DNA of 55,468 nt from Vallitalea sp. (GCA_025210235.1 JAOASG010000014.1:1-55468), one strand, 5' to 3'; positions 25,993 to 35,512 are shown, numbered from the stretch's first letter. A program made the numbers and translations. Notes: generated by a model from the letters alone, not told the origin.

Positions 25993-28353
25993 TCATAAAA
26001 TTTCATCTGACTTAAATCCTATCTTCTGAAAAAACTTAACATTTTGTAATATACTTTCTTCATATGGATTCATACTCTTTGCTTTTTCATTACATTTAAA
26101 AGCTTTTTCGTTGTCCCCTTCCTCATAATAACATATGCATAATTGTACATATGGTTTCCAAGTCCAAGCGTCTTTTTCTATTATAATTTTATTATCTTTA
26201 GGATGTTCTAACCTAGTTGCTAATTCATACCAAAAAATTGCTTCTTTATATTTTTTTTCTTGTAAATACGTTAATCCAATAAAACAACATTCTTCCGCTC
26301 TAGGTAATGTATAATTAAAAGTCAAATAACAGTACATTCTAGCTTTTTCATTCATTTTTTTATAATAGTAGCATAAATATAATTTTCTATATATCTCAAT
26401 AATAATTTTTTTGTCATTATCATATTCATTAACTAAGTCTGTAAATATATTTATTGCTTCATTATATAAACCGTTATAATATAATTCCATAGCATAATCA
26501 TACATTTCTGGCATATTAGTGTTTTCCCCCTCCCCTAATACATTCTGTTTGTTTCGCATAATTAATACCTTTGCACTCTTTCTTATATTAACTATATATT
26601 CTTCATATACAATAGCGTCATCTAATAAATCTATCTCTCTATAAATTTCTTTGATATTACTTTTATTTATTCCTTTCATAATAAGCATAAGATATAGGTA
26701 ATATATATCTGTATATTTAGGAGCATTATTTTTAAGTACCTTGTTCATTAAATTTAGTGCTTCTTTATTCTTATCTAGTTTTATTAAACAATATATTTTC
26801 CATTTATAAAATATTATATTGTTTTTACTTTTATTTATTATTCCATCCAATCTTTCAATGACATTACTATATTTTTTAGTACGTAGCATTTTATAAAACT
26901 TTTTAACATCTTCATTTTTAATTTGTTTTATATCTTTTTTGATATTTGTATAACAATACTCTATGTTATTACTATCTATTTTTTTATATGCGACCAATTC
27001 CCATCTGGCTATCTGAAAATCTTCAACCACACTGTATTCTACAGGTACATATATTTTTTCTTTTGAAGTAACTTTTAATGTCTTTAAGAACTTGAAATAA
27101 TCTTTTTCTTTAACAAAATCCAACCTATTAACCTCTAGATTCCACTCACCTATTTTATTAATATCTAAAGTTTTATATTCTGCTATTTTATTATAATAAT
27201 TATCTAACTTCTTAATTATTTTTTCCCATTTGAATTTTTTAACAGTTTTTAATCCATTCATTATTAATTTATTTTTTAATCTATTATTATTAAGTATTTT
27301 TAGTATTTTTCCCGACATAGCAATAGGATTATTGCAACTAGTTATTAAAGCATTATTATAGTCAATAACATAATCTCTAATCCCTATACAATCTGTAGTA
27401 ATAACTGGACATCCACAAGCCATAGCCTCTAATACTGGTAGACAAAATGATTCATAATGTGATCCATTAATATAAATTTCTGCATTTCTATATAAACTAG
27501 CAATTTCTAATTGATTTGGAGATACAAATACTTTTGTTATAGTATTATTATCATATTCATCTGGAATGGTTGGAGTAATCCAATACAACTCTATTTCTGG
27601 AACTTTTTTTCTAACTATGTTATAAGCTATAATAATATCATCTATTCCCTTAAATTTTAATTTATTATCTCCCATCATTAGAATATATCTGATTTTATTA
27701 GTTAATAATCCATCTTGACTATTAAGCATGTTATTGCTATTTTTACACTTATTTGTTATCTTTAAGTTTTTATTAGTATTAAATATGTTAGTGTCTATAC
27801 CATTATGAACAACATACGCTTCTTCTTTAAATAATTTTTTTATTAGCTTTTGCATTTCATTTGATACGGTTACTGTTCTATCTGTAAGTCTATAATGTAA
27901 ATTAATAAAGTCTTTATGTATATTTTCTAATTTATTATAATTAAAAATATGATAATCTCCTTGTTCAAAATATATTACAGGTGCTAACCTAGTATTTATG
28001 CACTCCCCAATATGTGTATAATATGTTGCAACTATTAAATCACAGTTAGGAATACACATAGATAATTTTGTTGCAGAGGGTACTCTAATATAATCACAGT
28101 GAGTTTTATACCAACTTGGTCTATCATAATATGCAACTATAGTTACCTTATTTCCTTTTTGTATAAGTCTATTTCCATGTTCAAATATAACTTTTGCGGC
28201 TCCACATATTGAAGTATTACCCATCACATAAACAATATGGTATTTTTTATTATAGTTGTCTTTTTTTATAAGTGACTGTTTACTGTTATAACTAAATGAT
28301 TTAATACGGTCCTTAAATTCTTGTTTGATTATCTCTTTTATCATATTATTCAT
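25993..28353 (-). CDS. GT4-family glycosyltransferase with C-terminal TPR-like region
   Basis: 786 residues. About residues 37-390 form a GT-B glycosyltransferase: GNTSICGAAKVIFEHGNRL at the start, VHNGID, and the donor-binding block SHYESFCLPVLEAMACGCP with the E-x7-E pattern. The remainder is helical with TPR-like repeats. The last hundred residues (ECCFIGLTYLQEKKYKEAIF and following) are homologous to the C-terminus of the GT2 protein encoded just upstream. Its start overlaps the end of the GT2 gene by eight bases, so the two are co-translated. It is a likely cytoplasmic enzyme of surface or spore glycan synthesis. Confidence 0.88.
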   Translation of the reverse strand: MNNMIKEIIKQEFKDRIKSFSYNSKQSLIKKDNYNKKYHIVYVMGNTSICGAAKVIFEHGNRLIQKGNKVTIVAYYDRPSWYKTHCDYIRVPSATKLSMCIPNCDLIVATYYTHIGECINTRLAPVIYFEQGDYHIFNYNKLENIHKDFINLHYRLTDRTVTVSNEMQKLIKKLFKEEAYVVHNGIDTNIFNTNKNLKITNKCKNSNNMLNSQDGLLTNKIRYILMMGDNKLKFKGIDDIIIAYNIVRKKVPEIELYWITPTIPDEYDNNTITKVFVSPNQLEIASLYRNAEIYINGSHYESFCLPVLEAMACGCPVITTDCIGIRDYVIDYNNALITSCNNPIAMSGKILKILNNNRLKNKLIMNGLKTVKKFKWEKIIKKLDNYYNKIAEYKTLDINKIGEWNLEVNRLDFVKEKDYFKFLKTLKVTSKEKIYVPVEYSVVEDFQIARWELVAYKKIDSNNIEYCYTNIKKDIKQIKNEDVKKFYKMLRTKKYSNVIERLDGIINKSKNNIIFYKWKIYCLIKLDKNKEALNLMNKVLKNNAPKYTDIYYLYLMLIMKGINKSNIKEIYREIDLLDDAIVYEEYIVNIRKSAKVLIMRNKQNVLGEGENTNMPEMYDYAMELYYNGLYNEAINIFTDLVNEYDNDKKIIIEIYRKLYLCYYYKKMNEKARMYCYLTFNYTLPRAEECCFIGLTYLQEKKYKEAIFWYELATRLEHPKDNKIIIEKDAWTWKPYVQLCICYYEEGDNEKAFKCNEKAKSMNPYEESILQNVKFFQKIGFKSDEIL

Positions 28354-29419
28354 ACCCTAATGATTGAAAAAATTTATTATTATACTGTATATATTTATTA
28401 TCTTTATTATATTCATAAGATTTCTTATGATGCCTATAAGATTTTTCTTTATCTCCTAATCTATAGTAGCAAATGCATAATTGTAAATGAGGCAACCATG
28501 TATAATCACTTTCATTGATAAATCCCCAATCACTTGAAGGTTTTTGAACTTTTGTAGCAAGATCATACCAAAAAATTGCCTTTTTATATTCATTTTCATT
28601 AAAATAACTTAATCCTAACCGACAGCAAAATTCTCCCCTTGGTAAATCATATTCAAAAGACTTAAAGCAATATTTTCTACATTGCAAGTATTTTTTTTCA
28701 CTAGTATAATAATCAGCAATTTTACCGCATGCTACAATTTTATCTTCAATCCAACCTTCTTTATTATCTAAAAACTCATTAAAGATTATAAGACTTTTTT
28801 CATACAACTCATTATCGAATAATTCTTTTGCGTAGTAATAGGTATCCCTTGCATCTAGAGTATAACCTTCCGCTATCTTTTGCTCATATATATTAATATT
28901 TCTTTTACCAGAGTCATGTACTCTGTTATGTGTTATACAAATATCTGTATTATTAACATTACCTTTTATACTAATATATTCATGTACAAAGCCATGCCAT
29001 AAATAATTTTTTGACCTTTTTACAATCCTATTTCTTCTAAATCTTAATATAACATTTTCATCTTCATCAAAAGCATAATTATAAAACATTGAATAGGCAT
29101 CTACTTTATTATTAATCGTTTTCTTTAATTTTTTAAATTTATCTCTATCTTCTTCTAAAAAAATATCGTCAGCATCTAACCATAATATATAATCACTAGT
29201 GGCTTTTGAAAAACTATAATTTCTTGCAGCAGAAAAATCATTTATCCATTTAAAATCATATATTTTACATTTATATTTTTTTGCAATTTCTTTTGTTTTA
29301 TCTGTTGATCCCGTATCAACTATTATAATCTCATCTACAATATCAGAAATTGATGAAAGACACTTTTCCAAAACATCTTCTTCATTTTTAACAATCATAC
29401 ATAAACTAATGGTAAACAT
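28346..29419 (-). CDS. GT2-family glycosyltransferase with TPR-like C-terminus
   Basis: 357 residues. The N-terminal GT-A domain has ISLCMIVKNEE, VDTGSTDKT and WLDADD (the DxD metal site), placing it in family 2. From about residue 190 the protein is helical with TPR-like repeats, ending in a module shared with the downstream GT4 protein. It is the first gene of the GT2-GT4-epimerase operon. Its ribosome binding site GGGGAA is buried in an 11-bp hairpin, see the feature at 29424. Confidence 0.92.
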   Translation of the reverse strand: MFTISLCMIVKNEEDVLEKCLSSISDIVDEIIIVDTGSTDKTKEIAKKYKCKIYDFKWINDFSAARNYSFSKATSDYILWLDADDIFLEEDRDKFKKLKKTINNKVDAYSMFYNYAFDEDENVILRFRRNRIVKRSKNYLWHGFVHEYISIKGNVNNTDICITHNRVHDSGKRNINIYEQKIAEGYTLDARDTYYYAKELFDNELYEKSLIIFNEFLDNKEGWIEDKIVACGKIADYYTSEKKYLQCRKYCFKSFEYDLPRGEFCCRLGLSYFNENEYKKAIFWYDLATKVQKPSSDWGFINESDYTWLPHLQLCICYYRLGDKEKSYRHHKKSYEYNKDNKYIQYNNKFFQSLGYE

Positions 29420-29423
29420 AGTT

Positions 29424-29465
29424 TATTCCCCATAAATATTAATCTATTATATTATATGGGGAATA
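29424..29465 (-). promoter_or_regulatory. Hairpin covering the ribosome binding site of the GT2 gene
   Basis: On the minus strand TATTCCCCATA pairs perfectly with TATGGGGAATA across a 20-base loop. The right arm holds the only purine-rich ribosome binding site (GGGG, eight bases before the ATG at 29419). The fold would block translation until opened, for example by temperature, a factor or an upstream ribosome. No T run follows, so a terminator is less likely. Confidence 0.55.
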
Positions 29466-29504
29466 TTATGTTTTAACACAATATAAATTATATACTTCTA
29501 CTAA

Positions 29505-30194
29505 CTATTTTTTTATAACATTTTCATTTGTAAATTCTACAAATCTATTAACCTTTTCACCTTTACTATTATCATAGTAATTATAATATATTTTACCACT
29601 ATCATCAAAATCAAATAAACAAGAATATCTTTTTTTGCCACTAATATTAAAATAATTATCTCCATCTACAAGAACTATTTTATTATTATCTATTCTATAT
29701 AATTTATATTCATTTATATTATTACTTAAATATTGTCCTATTAAAAATTCTATCTTCCCATCCTTATTATAATCATAAATTTTTATTTCAAATTTTTTAT
29801 TAAATCTCATCTTTTCAAGCCAGTCATTGTCTAAAAGATATTCATCAATTATTTCTTCATCATTCCTTAAAATTAATTTGCAATTTCCGTAGTAATTAGT
29901 ACCTTTAAAAGGTCCAATATCTTGCTCAATATAATAATTTCCTTCATACATTTGCAATTGTAATGTACATTGTTTATCCGGTAATTCAACTTGTCCTATA
30001 ATCAAATCATTTACTGTTTTTTCTGTATTCTGTACTATTGAATTTAGTTTAACAAATTCTACCCAATTAGCGAAATCTTTAACTGGTTGCATGTTATCAT
30101 CTGATTTTGCAATAGTATCTTCAAATGACATATCAGAAATAGAACCATTTACCAATAATATTATTAGAAATAAATTAGTTATATACTTCAACAT
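29505..30194 (-). CDS. Secreted protein with FG-GAP-like C-terminus, internally deleted paralogue
   Basis: 229 residues from the ATG at 30194. Signal peptide MLKYITNLFLIILLVNGSIS, then a short region, then FANWVEFVKLNSIV. The C-terminal 150 residues are beta-rich, with YDYNKDGKIEFLIG and FDFDDSGKIYYNYY resembling calcium-binding FG-GAP-type repeats. Its start and the FANWVEF segment are nearly identical in DNA to the gene at 32429, but about 160 codons present there are missing here. Function unknown. Confidence 0.65.
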   Translation of the reverse strand: MLKYITNLFLIILLVNGSISDMSFEDTIAKSDDNMQPVKDFANWVEFVKLNSIVQNTEKTVNDLIIGQVELPDKQCTLQLQMYEGNYYIEQDIGPFKGTNYYGNCKLILRNDEEIIDEYLLDNDWLEKMRFNKKFEIKIYDYNKDGKIEFLIGQYLSNNINEYKLYRIDNNKIVLVDGDNYFNISGKKRYSCLFDFDDSGKIYYNYYDNSKGEKVNRFVEFTNENVIKK

Positions 30195-30373
30195 AACTTT
30201 CTTACACTCTCCCTTTAAACATCCTTCTCTCAATTATTTTAATATTACATACCATCATATAATGTTTTTGTCATCTAATATAACTAAAATTGAATAATAG
30301 TCTTTTCTTGAAATCTTCTACCAATTCTCTAATTCGTTATCTGAAATTGTCGCAATTTTTATTCATCTCTTAT

Positions 30374-30739
30374 TTATCTTTCTCTCTTAATTTTAACGCA
30401 GTTTTTTGGAACCCATCCAACTTCTTTATCTGCTTTACGCTCACACCAAATCCAACCATTTAATTCAATATCACCATATAACGTATCTCCTACAGCTACT
30501 GTCATTTCTTTTGCATCATAATCAGTTGTTACTACTCCCGTTCCATGTTCAATTTGAAAGACTTGAACCGGTGTCCACCCTTCCTTTCCTGTTCTATTAG
30601 AAATACAGTAAATCCAGTTCGGCCACGGTCCATTGTCATTAGATTTTTCTCCGAGTTGCACCGTATCGCCTTTTTTTATTTTAATAGGGTCAGTATTTTC
30701 ACTTTCATAAGGTGTTATTACAACATATTCTTTTATCAT
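30374..30739 (-). CDS. Protein with two bacterial SH3 domains
   Basis: 121 residues that divide into two SH3-like repeats of about 60 each: one with DPIKIKKGDTVQLGEK and GKEGWTPVQVF, and one with MTVAVGDTLYGDIELNGWIW and EVGWVPKNCV. The GW-[VT]-P patterns are typical of SH3 variants. There is no signal peptide, so it is probably a cytoplasmic binding module. GGAGG lies ten bases before the ATG. The upstream region contains gene debris, and its ribosome binding site lies inside that debris. Confidence 0.8.
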   Translation of the reverse strand: MIKEYVVITPYESENTDPIKIKKGDTVQLGEKSNDNGPWPNWIYCISNRTGKEGWTPVQVFQIEHGTGVVTTDYDAKEMTVAVGDTLYGDIELNGWIWCERKADKEVGWVPKNCVKIKRER

Positions 30740-30756
30740 ATATTAGTACCTCCAAA

Positions 30757-30977
30757 ATTATTGGGAATAGTTTCCATAGTCTCCACTTGAAATGACAATT
30801 ATTTTCATTCACATTATATTTGCATAACAATACTGTATTTTTCTCCGATGATATCATTCCAGATGAACCTACATCTCCATTAATACCTACGTTATCCATC
30901 AAAAAATCCTTACTTGTAAATTGTTTTGTTTTTTCATCATGTCTCAATACCCAAGTTATTACTTTATTATTACAGCA
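30757..30977 (-). pseudogene. Gene debris, chimeric fragment with a GrpB N-terminal piece
   Basis: An open frame without a good start reads ITWVLRHDEKTKQFTSKDFL and onward to NENNCHFKW. It then switches to RLWKLFPIIL, identical at DNA level over 24 bases (30757-30780) to the 5' end of the intact grpB-like gene (45616-45639), in the same reading frame. Between this piece and 31044 another short frame, NATDEDIIKIKEFYKI-stop, looks like the end of a lost gene. No function is implied. Confidence 0.5.
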
Positions 30978-31044
30978 TCAAATTTTATAAAATTCCTTAA
31001 TTTTAATTATATCTTCATCAGTAGCATTACAAGTTATAATATAA

Positions 31045-32313
31045 TTACATACCAATATCATAAAAATCTTGAGATATAGATTTCAGTTCTATATTCACTT
31101 TATTCAAAACGTAACATGTACCTTCCCATATAGGCGCTTCCGTAATTATTTCGAATACACCATCATTATTCATATCTATAACGTACAGAATTTCAGGGAA
31201 TAACCTGCAAACCTCCATAGGGTCTTTAATATCCTTTTCATCAATACTATCTATATATTGAATAATATTATTGTGTTCATCAAGTATAATCAATTTTGCC
31301 ATATATCCATCATAATCCAATTCATACCAATTCGTAGTAATATAATTATAGTCATCATAGGTATTATTTATATTAACAATTTTTTCTAGTTTTCCATCTC
31401 CATTAATATCACATTCAATTAATTGTGTTATGCTTGCATTATTACTTTCTGGTTCTATAGCGCTAATTATAGAATTGAGATCATTACTATCATCATACTT
31501 AACAATATCGTATTTATCATCATTATACTCCATATTTACTACTACATTTACATCTCTAGGAATATGATTATAATTCCCTGATATAAAAAAACCAGTTTCA
31601 TTTGGATTGTCAAATAGCATAAATGGTTCTAGCCATTCATCAATAGTTAAACTACCATTAGTTTCAAATAGTTTCTTGTCTATACTATAGAATGTATATT
31701 TTTTATTTGCTAACTCTCTTAATGCCTCATATTTTTGTTTATTAGCTATTAACTCTTTTATTTCAATGCTATACCATTTACCATTAAATAAATCTGAATC
31801 ATTATCTACCTGCCAATCATTATTATACACACTATTATGTAAAAAGGAGGAATTTTTACCCATTAATGTATTTGTACCACCATCAGATTCCTTTGCTCCA
31901 TAATGTATACCAAAAATAATCTCGTCTTTAATATTTTTTTCGTTTAACTTATATTTATATTTATAAAATTTTGAATAAAATGATTCAGTGTTAATATCAC
32001 TTTGCGTATCTTCAAGTTCATTTAAATAATCTTTTTGTTCTTTTAGGTGTTTACGATACATACTATTATTACCTAGTAACTCCTTATTTTTTTCTTCTAG
32101 ATTAGATAATGAACTACTTAAATTATTTATTTCTGATTTAAGCTCTTGTACTATTTTATCTTTATCTGATAGCTCAGTTTGAAGATCCAAAATATTACTT
32201 TCCTGTCCTTTTATTTGTTCCACATATTTAACCTCTTGTGCACTATTAGAACAACTTGTAAATAATATTATTGAACTTATACAATAACACACTAATATAA
32301 TTTTATTTTTCAT
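31045..32313 (-). CDS. Lipoprotein with coiled-coil stalk and FG-GAP-like C-terminus
   Basis: 422 residues. Lipobox FTSC near residue 21. Residues about 30-105 form a coiled coil (QTELSDKDKIVQELKSEINN). A globular region follows, and toward the C-terminus DINGDGKLEKIV and DMNNDGVFEIIT resemble calcium-binding FG-GAP-type loops. It is probably a surface-anchored protein of unknown ligand. AGGAGG precedes the ATG. The same lipobox-plus-coil layout recurs at 38801 and 52665. Confidence 0.75.
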   Translation of the reverse strand: MKNKIILVCYCISSIILFTSCSNSAQEVKYVEQIKGQESNILDLQTELSDKDKIVQELKSEINNLSSSLSNLEEKNKELLGNNSMYRKHLKEQKDYLNELEDTQSDINTESFYSKFYKYKYKLNEKNIKDEIIFGIHYGAKESDGGTNTLMGKNSSFLHNSVYNNDWQVDNDSDLFNGKWYSIEIKELIANKQKYEALRELANKKYTFYSIDKKLFETNGSLTIDEWLEPFMLFDNPNETGFFISGNYNHIPRDVNVVVNMEYNDDKYDIVKYDDSNDLNSIISAIEPESNNASITQLIECDINGDGKLEKIVNINNTYDDYNYITTNWYELDYDGYMAKLIILDEHNNIIQYIDSIDEKDIKDPMEVCRLFPEILYVIDMNNDGVFEIITEAPIWEGTCYVLNKVNIELKSISQDFYDIGM

Positions 32314-32335
32314 GTTTACCTCCTAAAATAATTTT

Positions 32336-32352
32336 GTCTAACGTTAGTATTT
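32336..32352 (-). repeat. Boundary repeat copy (TCTAACGTTAG)
   Basis: The plus strand reads GTCTAACGTTAGTATTT. On the minus strand this ends ACGTTAGAC, matching the integron core GTTRRRY, 16 bases before the AGGAGG of the gene at 32313. Upstream of it lies a small hairpin, CTCCTTC with GAATGGAG. It is one copy of the family discussed in the findings. Confidence 0.4.
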
Positions 32353-32428
32353 CCTCCATTCCAGTACTCTAGAAGGAGTTGTTCGTGCCCTAAATAAGTA
32401 CAAATTCATATAAATTATAACTATAAAT

Positions 32429-33085
32429 TTATTTACTTACTATTGAATCTAGTTTAACAAATTCTACCCAATTGGCGAAATTGGACTGATCGTAAATCAT
32501 ACTATAATTCTTTAGAGTTACCATGACCTCTATTCCATCATAATACTTATCACCAATTTCTTTAATTAATTTATCTTCATCCTCTTTTTTCATATAATAA
32601 TCCATAGGGTAATCATAATCTAGACTTTTAGTATATGTAAAAATATCAATAGGTACTTTATTATAATATTCTTTAGATAACTTATATTCATAGTCACCAT
32701 TATAACCTTCAACTTTTGATATAATTAATTTTACATCTAATTTCCCTGAAAATATAACCTCTCTATGTTCTTTACTTTCCTCAATTTCAGCAACCTCACA
32801 TTTCAGTATTTTATCTCCTACATGAAGGAATTGAGGATTAAATACGTTATATAAATAGTTATTAAAATTATTATTGTTACTATTTAATTTCTTTTCTAAT
32901 TCAGTTTTTTCTTTTTCTAACGATTCAACTTCTTCTTTTAAATCCTTTATTTCATCAATATATTTTTCAACTGATTGCTTATTATGATCTAATCTTACAA
33001 TACTGTCTTCTAATGAAAAATTAGAAATAGGGCCTTTTACCAATGTTAATAATATTACAAATAAATTAGTTATATACTTCAACAT
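32429..33085 (-). CDS. Secreted coiled-coil protein, paralogue of the gene at 29505
   Basis: 218 residues. Signal peptide MLKYITNLFVILLTLVKG, coiled coil at about residues 40-75 (EIKDLKEEVESLEKEKTELE), then a globular domain of about 125 residues. It ends abruptly after FANWVEFVKLDSIVSK. In the paralogue the same FANWVEF segment leads into an FG-GAP-like domain, so this copy may have lost its C-terminal domain. DNA identity is high at both ends of the shared parts. Function unknown. Confidence 0.65.
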   Translation of the reverse strand: MLKYITNLFVILLTLVKGPISNFSLEDSIVRLDHNKQSVEKYIDEIKDLKEEVESLEKEKTELEKKLNSNNNNFNNYLYNVFNPQFLHVGDKILKCEVAEIEESKEHREVIFSGKLDVKLIISKVEGYNGDYEYKLSKEYYNKVPIDIFTYTKSLDYDYPMDYYMKKEDEDKLIKEIGDKYYDGIEVMVTLKNYSMIYDQSNFANWVEFVKLDSIVSK

Positions 33086-33121
33086 AATTTTTCTTACACT
33101 CTCCTTTTTAACAATTGCTTG

Positions 33122-33913
33122 CTAAGGTATTATATTTGCAACAACTACTATTAATTTACTTGCAGGAATAAGTAATGGTACTGCTAAAAATGTTCCAATT
33201 ATCTTTGATCCTACCATACCTACAACGCATTGTGTAAATTCTGACTCTGTACATTTTCCGTCAATTACATCATCAGTTTTTACAGATAAATAAGGATAAA
33301 TATAGATATATAGTAATATTGTTGCTAATCCATTTATTACACCAGATAATGTTATACAAGTTGCTCTTAATGATGGTTCAATTATTCCAGCATATATTGG
33401 TGCTAAGATTCCAACAGACTGTATTCCCACCACAACAATATTATAAACTATTATTTTTGTAGGAATATTTCTTATATCAAATTTTTTGATATTATCCTTT
33501 TCTGGTAATTTCATACATGATTTTAATTGCTTAATTCCTGCGCGAGAAAAACTATGAATAATAATTTTGGGCACTGATCTTTCAATTGAAAACTTCATAA
33601 CCCATTTACTAAATACTCTTTGGAAAGTTGGAATACAAAAAGCTCCGATTATTGTAGCAATGCCCGCAGATATTAAAATCATATAAAATGAATATACAAT
33701 ATTAACTCCTTTATTTATTTCTACATACTTAGTCAATATAGGCGCTTGAATAGTACATGCACACCGAGATACTAAAACTAGAATATTAAACAAAGAAAAT
33801 GATACTGCAATTTTTCCAGTTTTAACTCCAACAATCCTTACAGAATAAGCTAAAGTTCCAATTATTGTAATTATAAATGTTAAAAACATTACTATAATAA
33901 CAGTCCTGTTCAT
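33122..33913 (-). CDS. amj: Lipid II flippase, Amj family
   Basis: 263 residues from the ATG at 33913, with GGAAGTGAG upstream; six further codons are in frame but unsupported. Six or more transmembrane segments are visible. The N-terminal block TLAYSVRIVGVKTGKIAVSFSLFNI followed by VSRCA is characteristic of Amj (formerly DUF2837, YdaH). Amj can replace MurJ in moving lipid II across the membrane for peptidoglycan synthesis. It stands alone among accessory genes, so it may be a backup flippase giving tolerance to MurJ-directed inhibitors, as shown for Bacillus; that role is inferred here. Confidence 0.88.
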   Translation of the reverse strand: MNRTVIIVMFLTFIITIIGTLAYSVRIVGVKTGKIAVSFSLFNILVLVSRCACTIQAPILTKYVEINKGVNIVYSFYMILISAGIATIIGAFCIPTFQRVFSKWVMKFSIERSVPKIIIHSFSRAGIKQLKSCMKLPEKDNIKKFDIRNIPTKIIVYNIVVVGIQSVGILAPIYAGIIEPSLRATCITLSGVINGLATILLYIYIYPYLSVKTDDVIDGKCTESEFTQCVVGMVGSKIIGTFLAVPLLIPASKLIVVVANIIP

Positions 33914-33956
33914 ATGCTCACTTCCAATCATTTAAGTGATACCTGATATTAATTAC

Positions 33957-33980
33957 ACCTAACGTTTAATGTCTCTGATT
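33957..33980 (-). repeat. Boundary repeat copy (CCTAACGTTTAATGTCTCTGAT)
   Basis: The plus strand ACCTAACGTTTAATGTCTCTGAT resembles the copies at 41461 and 45012. Read on the minus strand it ends CGTTAGGT (core GTTRRRY) and follows ATAACAATTCAATCAC, about 40 bases earlier, which recalls the other end of an attC site. It lies 44 bases before the amj start. Confidence 0.4.
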
Positions 33981-34127
33981 TAATTATTTATCATGTGATT
34001 GAATTGTTATAAAAAGCATTTTTTAGTCTTTATCTATTTCATTCCATACTAAATGAATCATTGACACTTTTATCCTTATTGATTCATCTGTATTTACTAT
34101 AATAATATTAAATTTCATTGTATTAAC

Positions 34128-34448
34128 TTATTCAATTATTACCGCTGTTCCTGATGCAGTAACCATTAGCATATTTCCACCTTGACCTAATACTTCATAG
34201 TCGATATCAACACCTACAACAGCATTTGCGCCTAAATTTTTCGCTCTATTTTCCAATTCTGATATAGCAGTTTCTCTTGCCTCAATAAGTTCACCTTCAT
34301 ATGAGTTAGATCTTCCACCAAAAAAATTAGATAGTCCTGCTGCGAAATCCTTTATGAAATCAACTCCTGCAACAACTTCTCCAAATACAATCCCCTTATA
34401 CTCAATTATTTTTTTTCCTTCAACTGTTTGTGTAGTTGTAACTAACAT
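34128..34448 (-). CDS. YbjQ/UPF0145 family protein
   Basis: 106 residues from the ATG at 34448, preceded by AAGGAAGGGG; the frame extends further upstream without support. [20 protein letters not shown], then [16 protein letters not shown], then [17 protein letters not shown] are the conserved blocks of the YbjQ (UPF0145) family, a small oligomeric protein of unknown function sometimes labelled heavy-metal-binding. It follows the methyltransferase by 16 bases, likely in one transcript. Confidence 0.93.
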   Translation of the reverse strand: MLVTTTQTVEGKKIIEYKGIVFGEVVAGVDFIKDFAAGLSNFFGGRSNSYEGELIEARETAISELENRAKNLGANAVVGVDIDYEVLGQGGNMLMVTASGTAVIIE

Positions 34449-34464
34449 AATGCTAACCCCTTCC

Positions 34465-35034
34465 TTAGTTTTTTTCAAATATATAAACTTCAAAGAAACC
34501 TCTTGAATCATCATTAATATCTTGATGCATAATTAAATTCAAATTATTAAATCTATCCTTGAATTCATCTTTTTTAAATATATCATGTTCTGATATTCTT
34601 TCATTAACTTGCTGTCTATAACCAAACCCACATATAACTAATGTACCTTTTTGATTTAATAAATTAGGAAGTACCTCCATAACTTGTTCCTCAGGTTTAT
34701 AATGATTAATTATTATATTATCAAAACTTTTTAACTTTAATAACATACCGTAATCATTCAAATTCATCATTTTTGTACTTATCTTTAAATTCCTCTCGTC
34801 TGCAAAATACCGTAACCTTTTTAGCGCCTCTTCACTAAAATCTATTCCCGTTACATTAAATCCTTTTTGAGCTAAGTATATTGCATTTCTCCCATCACCA
34901 CATGCTAAGTCTAAAACAGTTCCTTTTTTGAGAAATGCGATATTATCACAAAGGCTTTTTTCTGGATTCATTAATTTCATATGTCTATCTCTAAATTTCT
35001 GTTCCCAAACATCTTTTGTATACATATAAGTCAT
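34465..35034 (-). CDS. Class I SAM-dependent methyltransferase (TehB-like)
   Basis: 189 residues. Motif I is [19 protein letters not shown] near residues 40-58, followed by [11 protein letters not shown] (motif II). The layout resembles TehB/UbiE-like small-molecule methyltransferases. The substrate cannot be read from sequence. AAAGGACGG lies upstream of the ATG. The YbjQ gene follows closely. Confidence 0.9.
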   Translation of the reverse strand: MTYMYTKDVWEQKFRDRHMKLMNPEKSLCDNIAFLKKGTVLDLACGDGRNAIYLAQKGFNVTGIDFSEEALKRLRYFADERNLKISTKMMNLNDYGMLLKLKSFDNIIINHYKPEEQVMEVLPNLLNQKGTLVICGFGYRQQVNERISEHDIFKKDEFKDRFNNLNLIMHQDINDDSRGFFEVYIFEKN

Positions 35035-35177
35035 TTTATAACCGTCCTTTTTAATATTATTATCCTTTATTTAATCTTTAATTTTTTTAACTAACTTTTT
35101 GTTAATTATTAAAACAATACCCACTACTATTCTTAATAAGTGTCGTTGCTTTCATGTATTTATGATATGCATTTATA

Positions 35178-35453
35178 TTAATAGTACATACAGTTAGTAT
35201 TTGATTTAATGTATCTGGTATAGCCTTTAAAACTAATATAATTATCTGCAAACAGCCATAATAACACTGCAATTATTACCATTACAATTACATGAAGTAT
35301 AATATATTCTATATACCCTGATTCTTCAACTAATTGTCTTGCTGCTCCATGTTGTGGCATATATATAAATAGTATTCCCTTAAGTGCCATAATTGCTTTA
35401 CAAAAAAAATATATTGCAAATAGTCTAATTGATAATTTCCCTAATTTGTTCAA
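35178..35453 (-). CDS. Small membrane protein, two or three spans
   Basis: 91 residues with hydrophobic segments at about 8-30 and 48-70. No family recognised. A purine-rich GGGGGAGAG precedes the ATG by a few bases. It is flanked by intergenic gaps of 60 and 143 bases on the same strand. Confidence 0.55.
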   Translation of the reverse strand: MNKLGKLSIRLFAIYFFCKAIMALKGILFIYMPQHGAARQLVEESGYIEYIILHVIVMVIIAVLLWLFADNYISFKGYTRYIKSNTNCMYY

Positions 35454-35512
35454 TATAACTCTCCCCCGTATTGATTATTAATTGCTTTTTTTACTATTGT
35501 TGGATATCACTA

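Noticed and set aside
29424..29465. Hairpin before the GT2 gene as the terminator of the gene at 29505
   Set aside because: No T run follows the stem on the minus strand and the stem contains the ribosome binding site of the next gene, so a translational role fits better.
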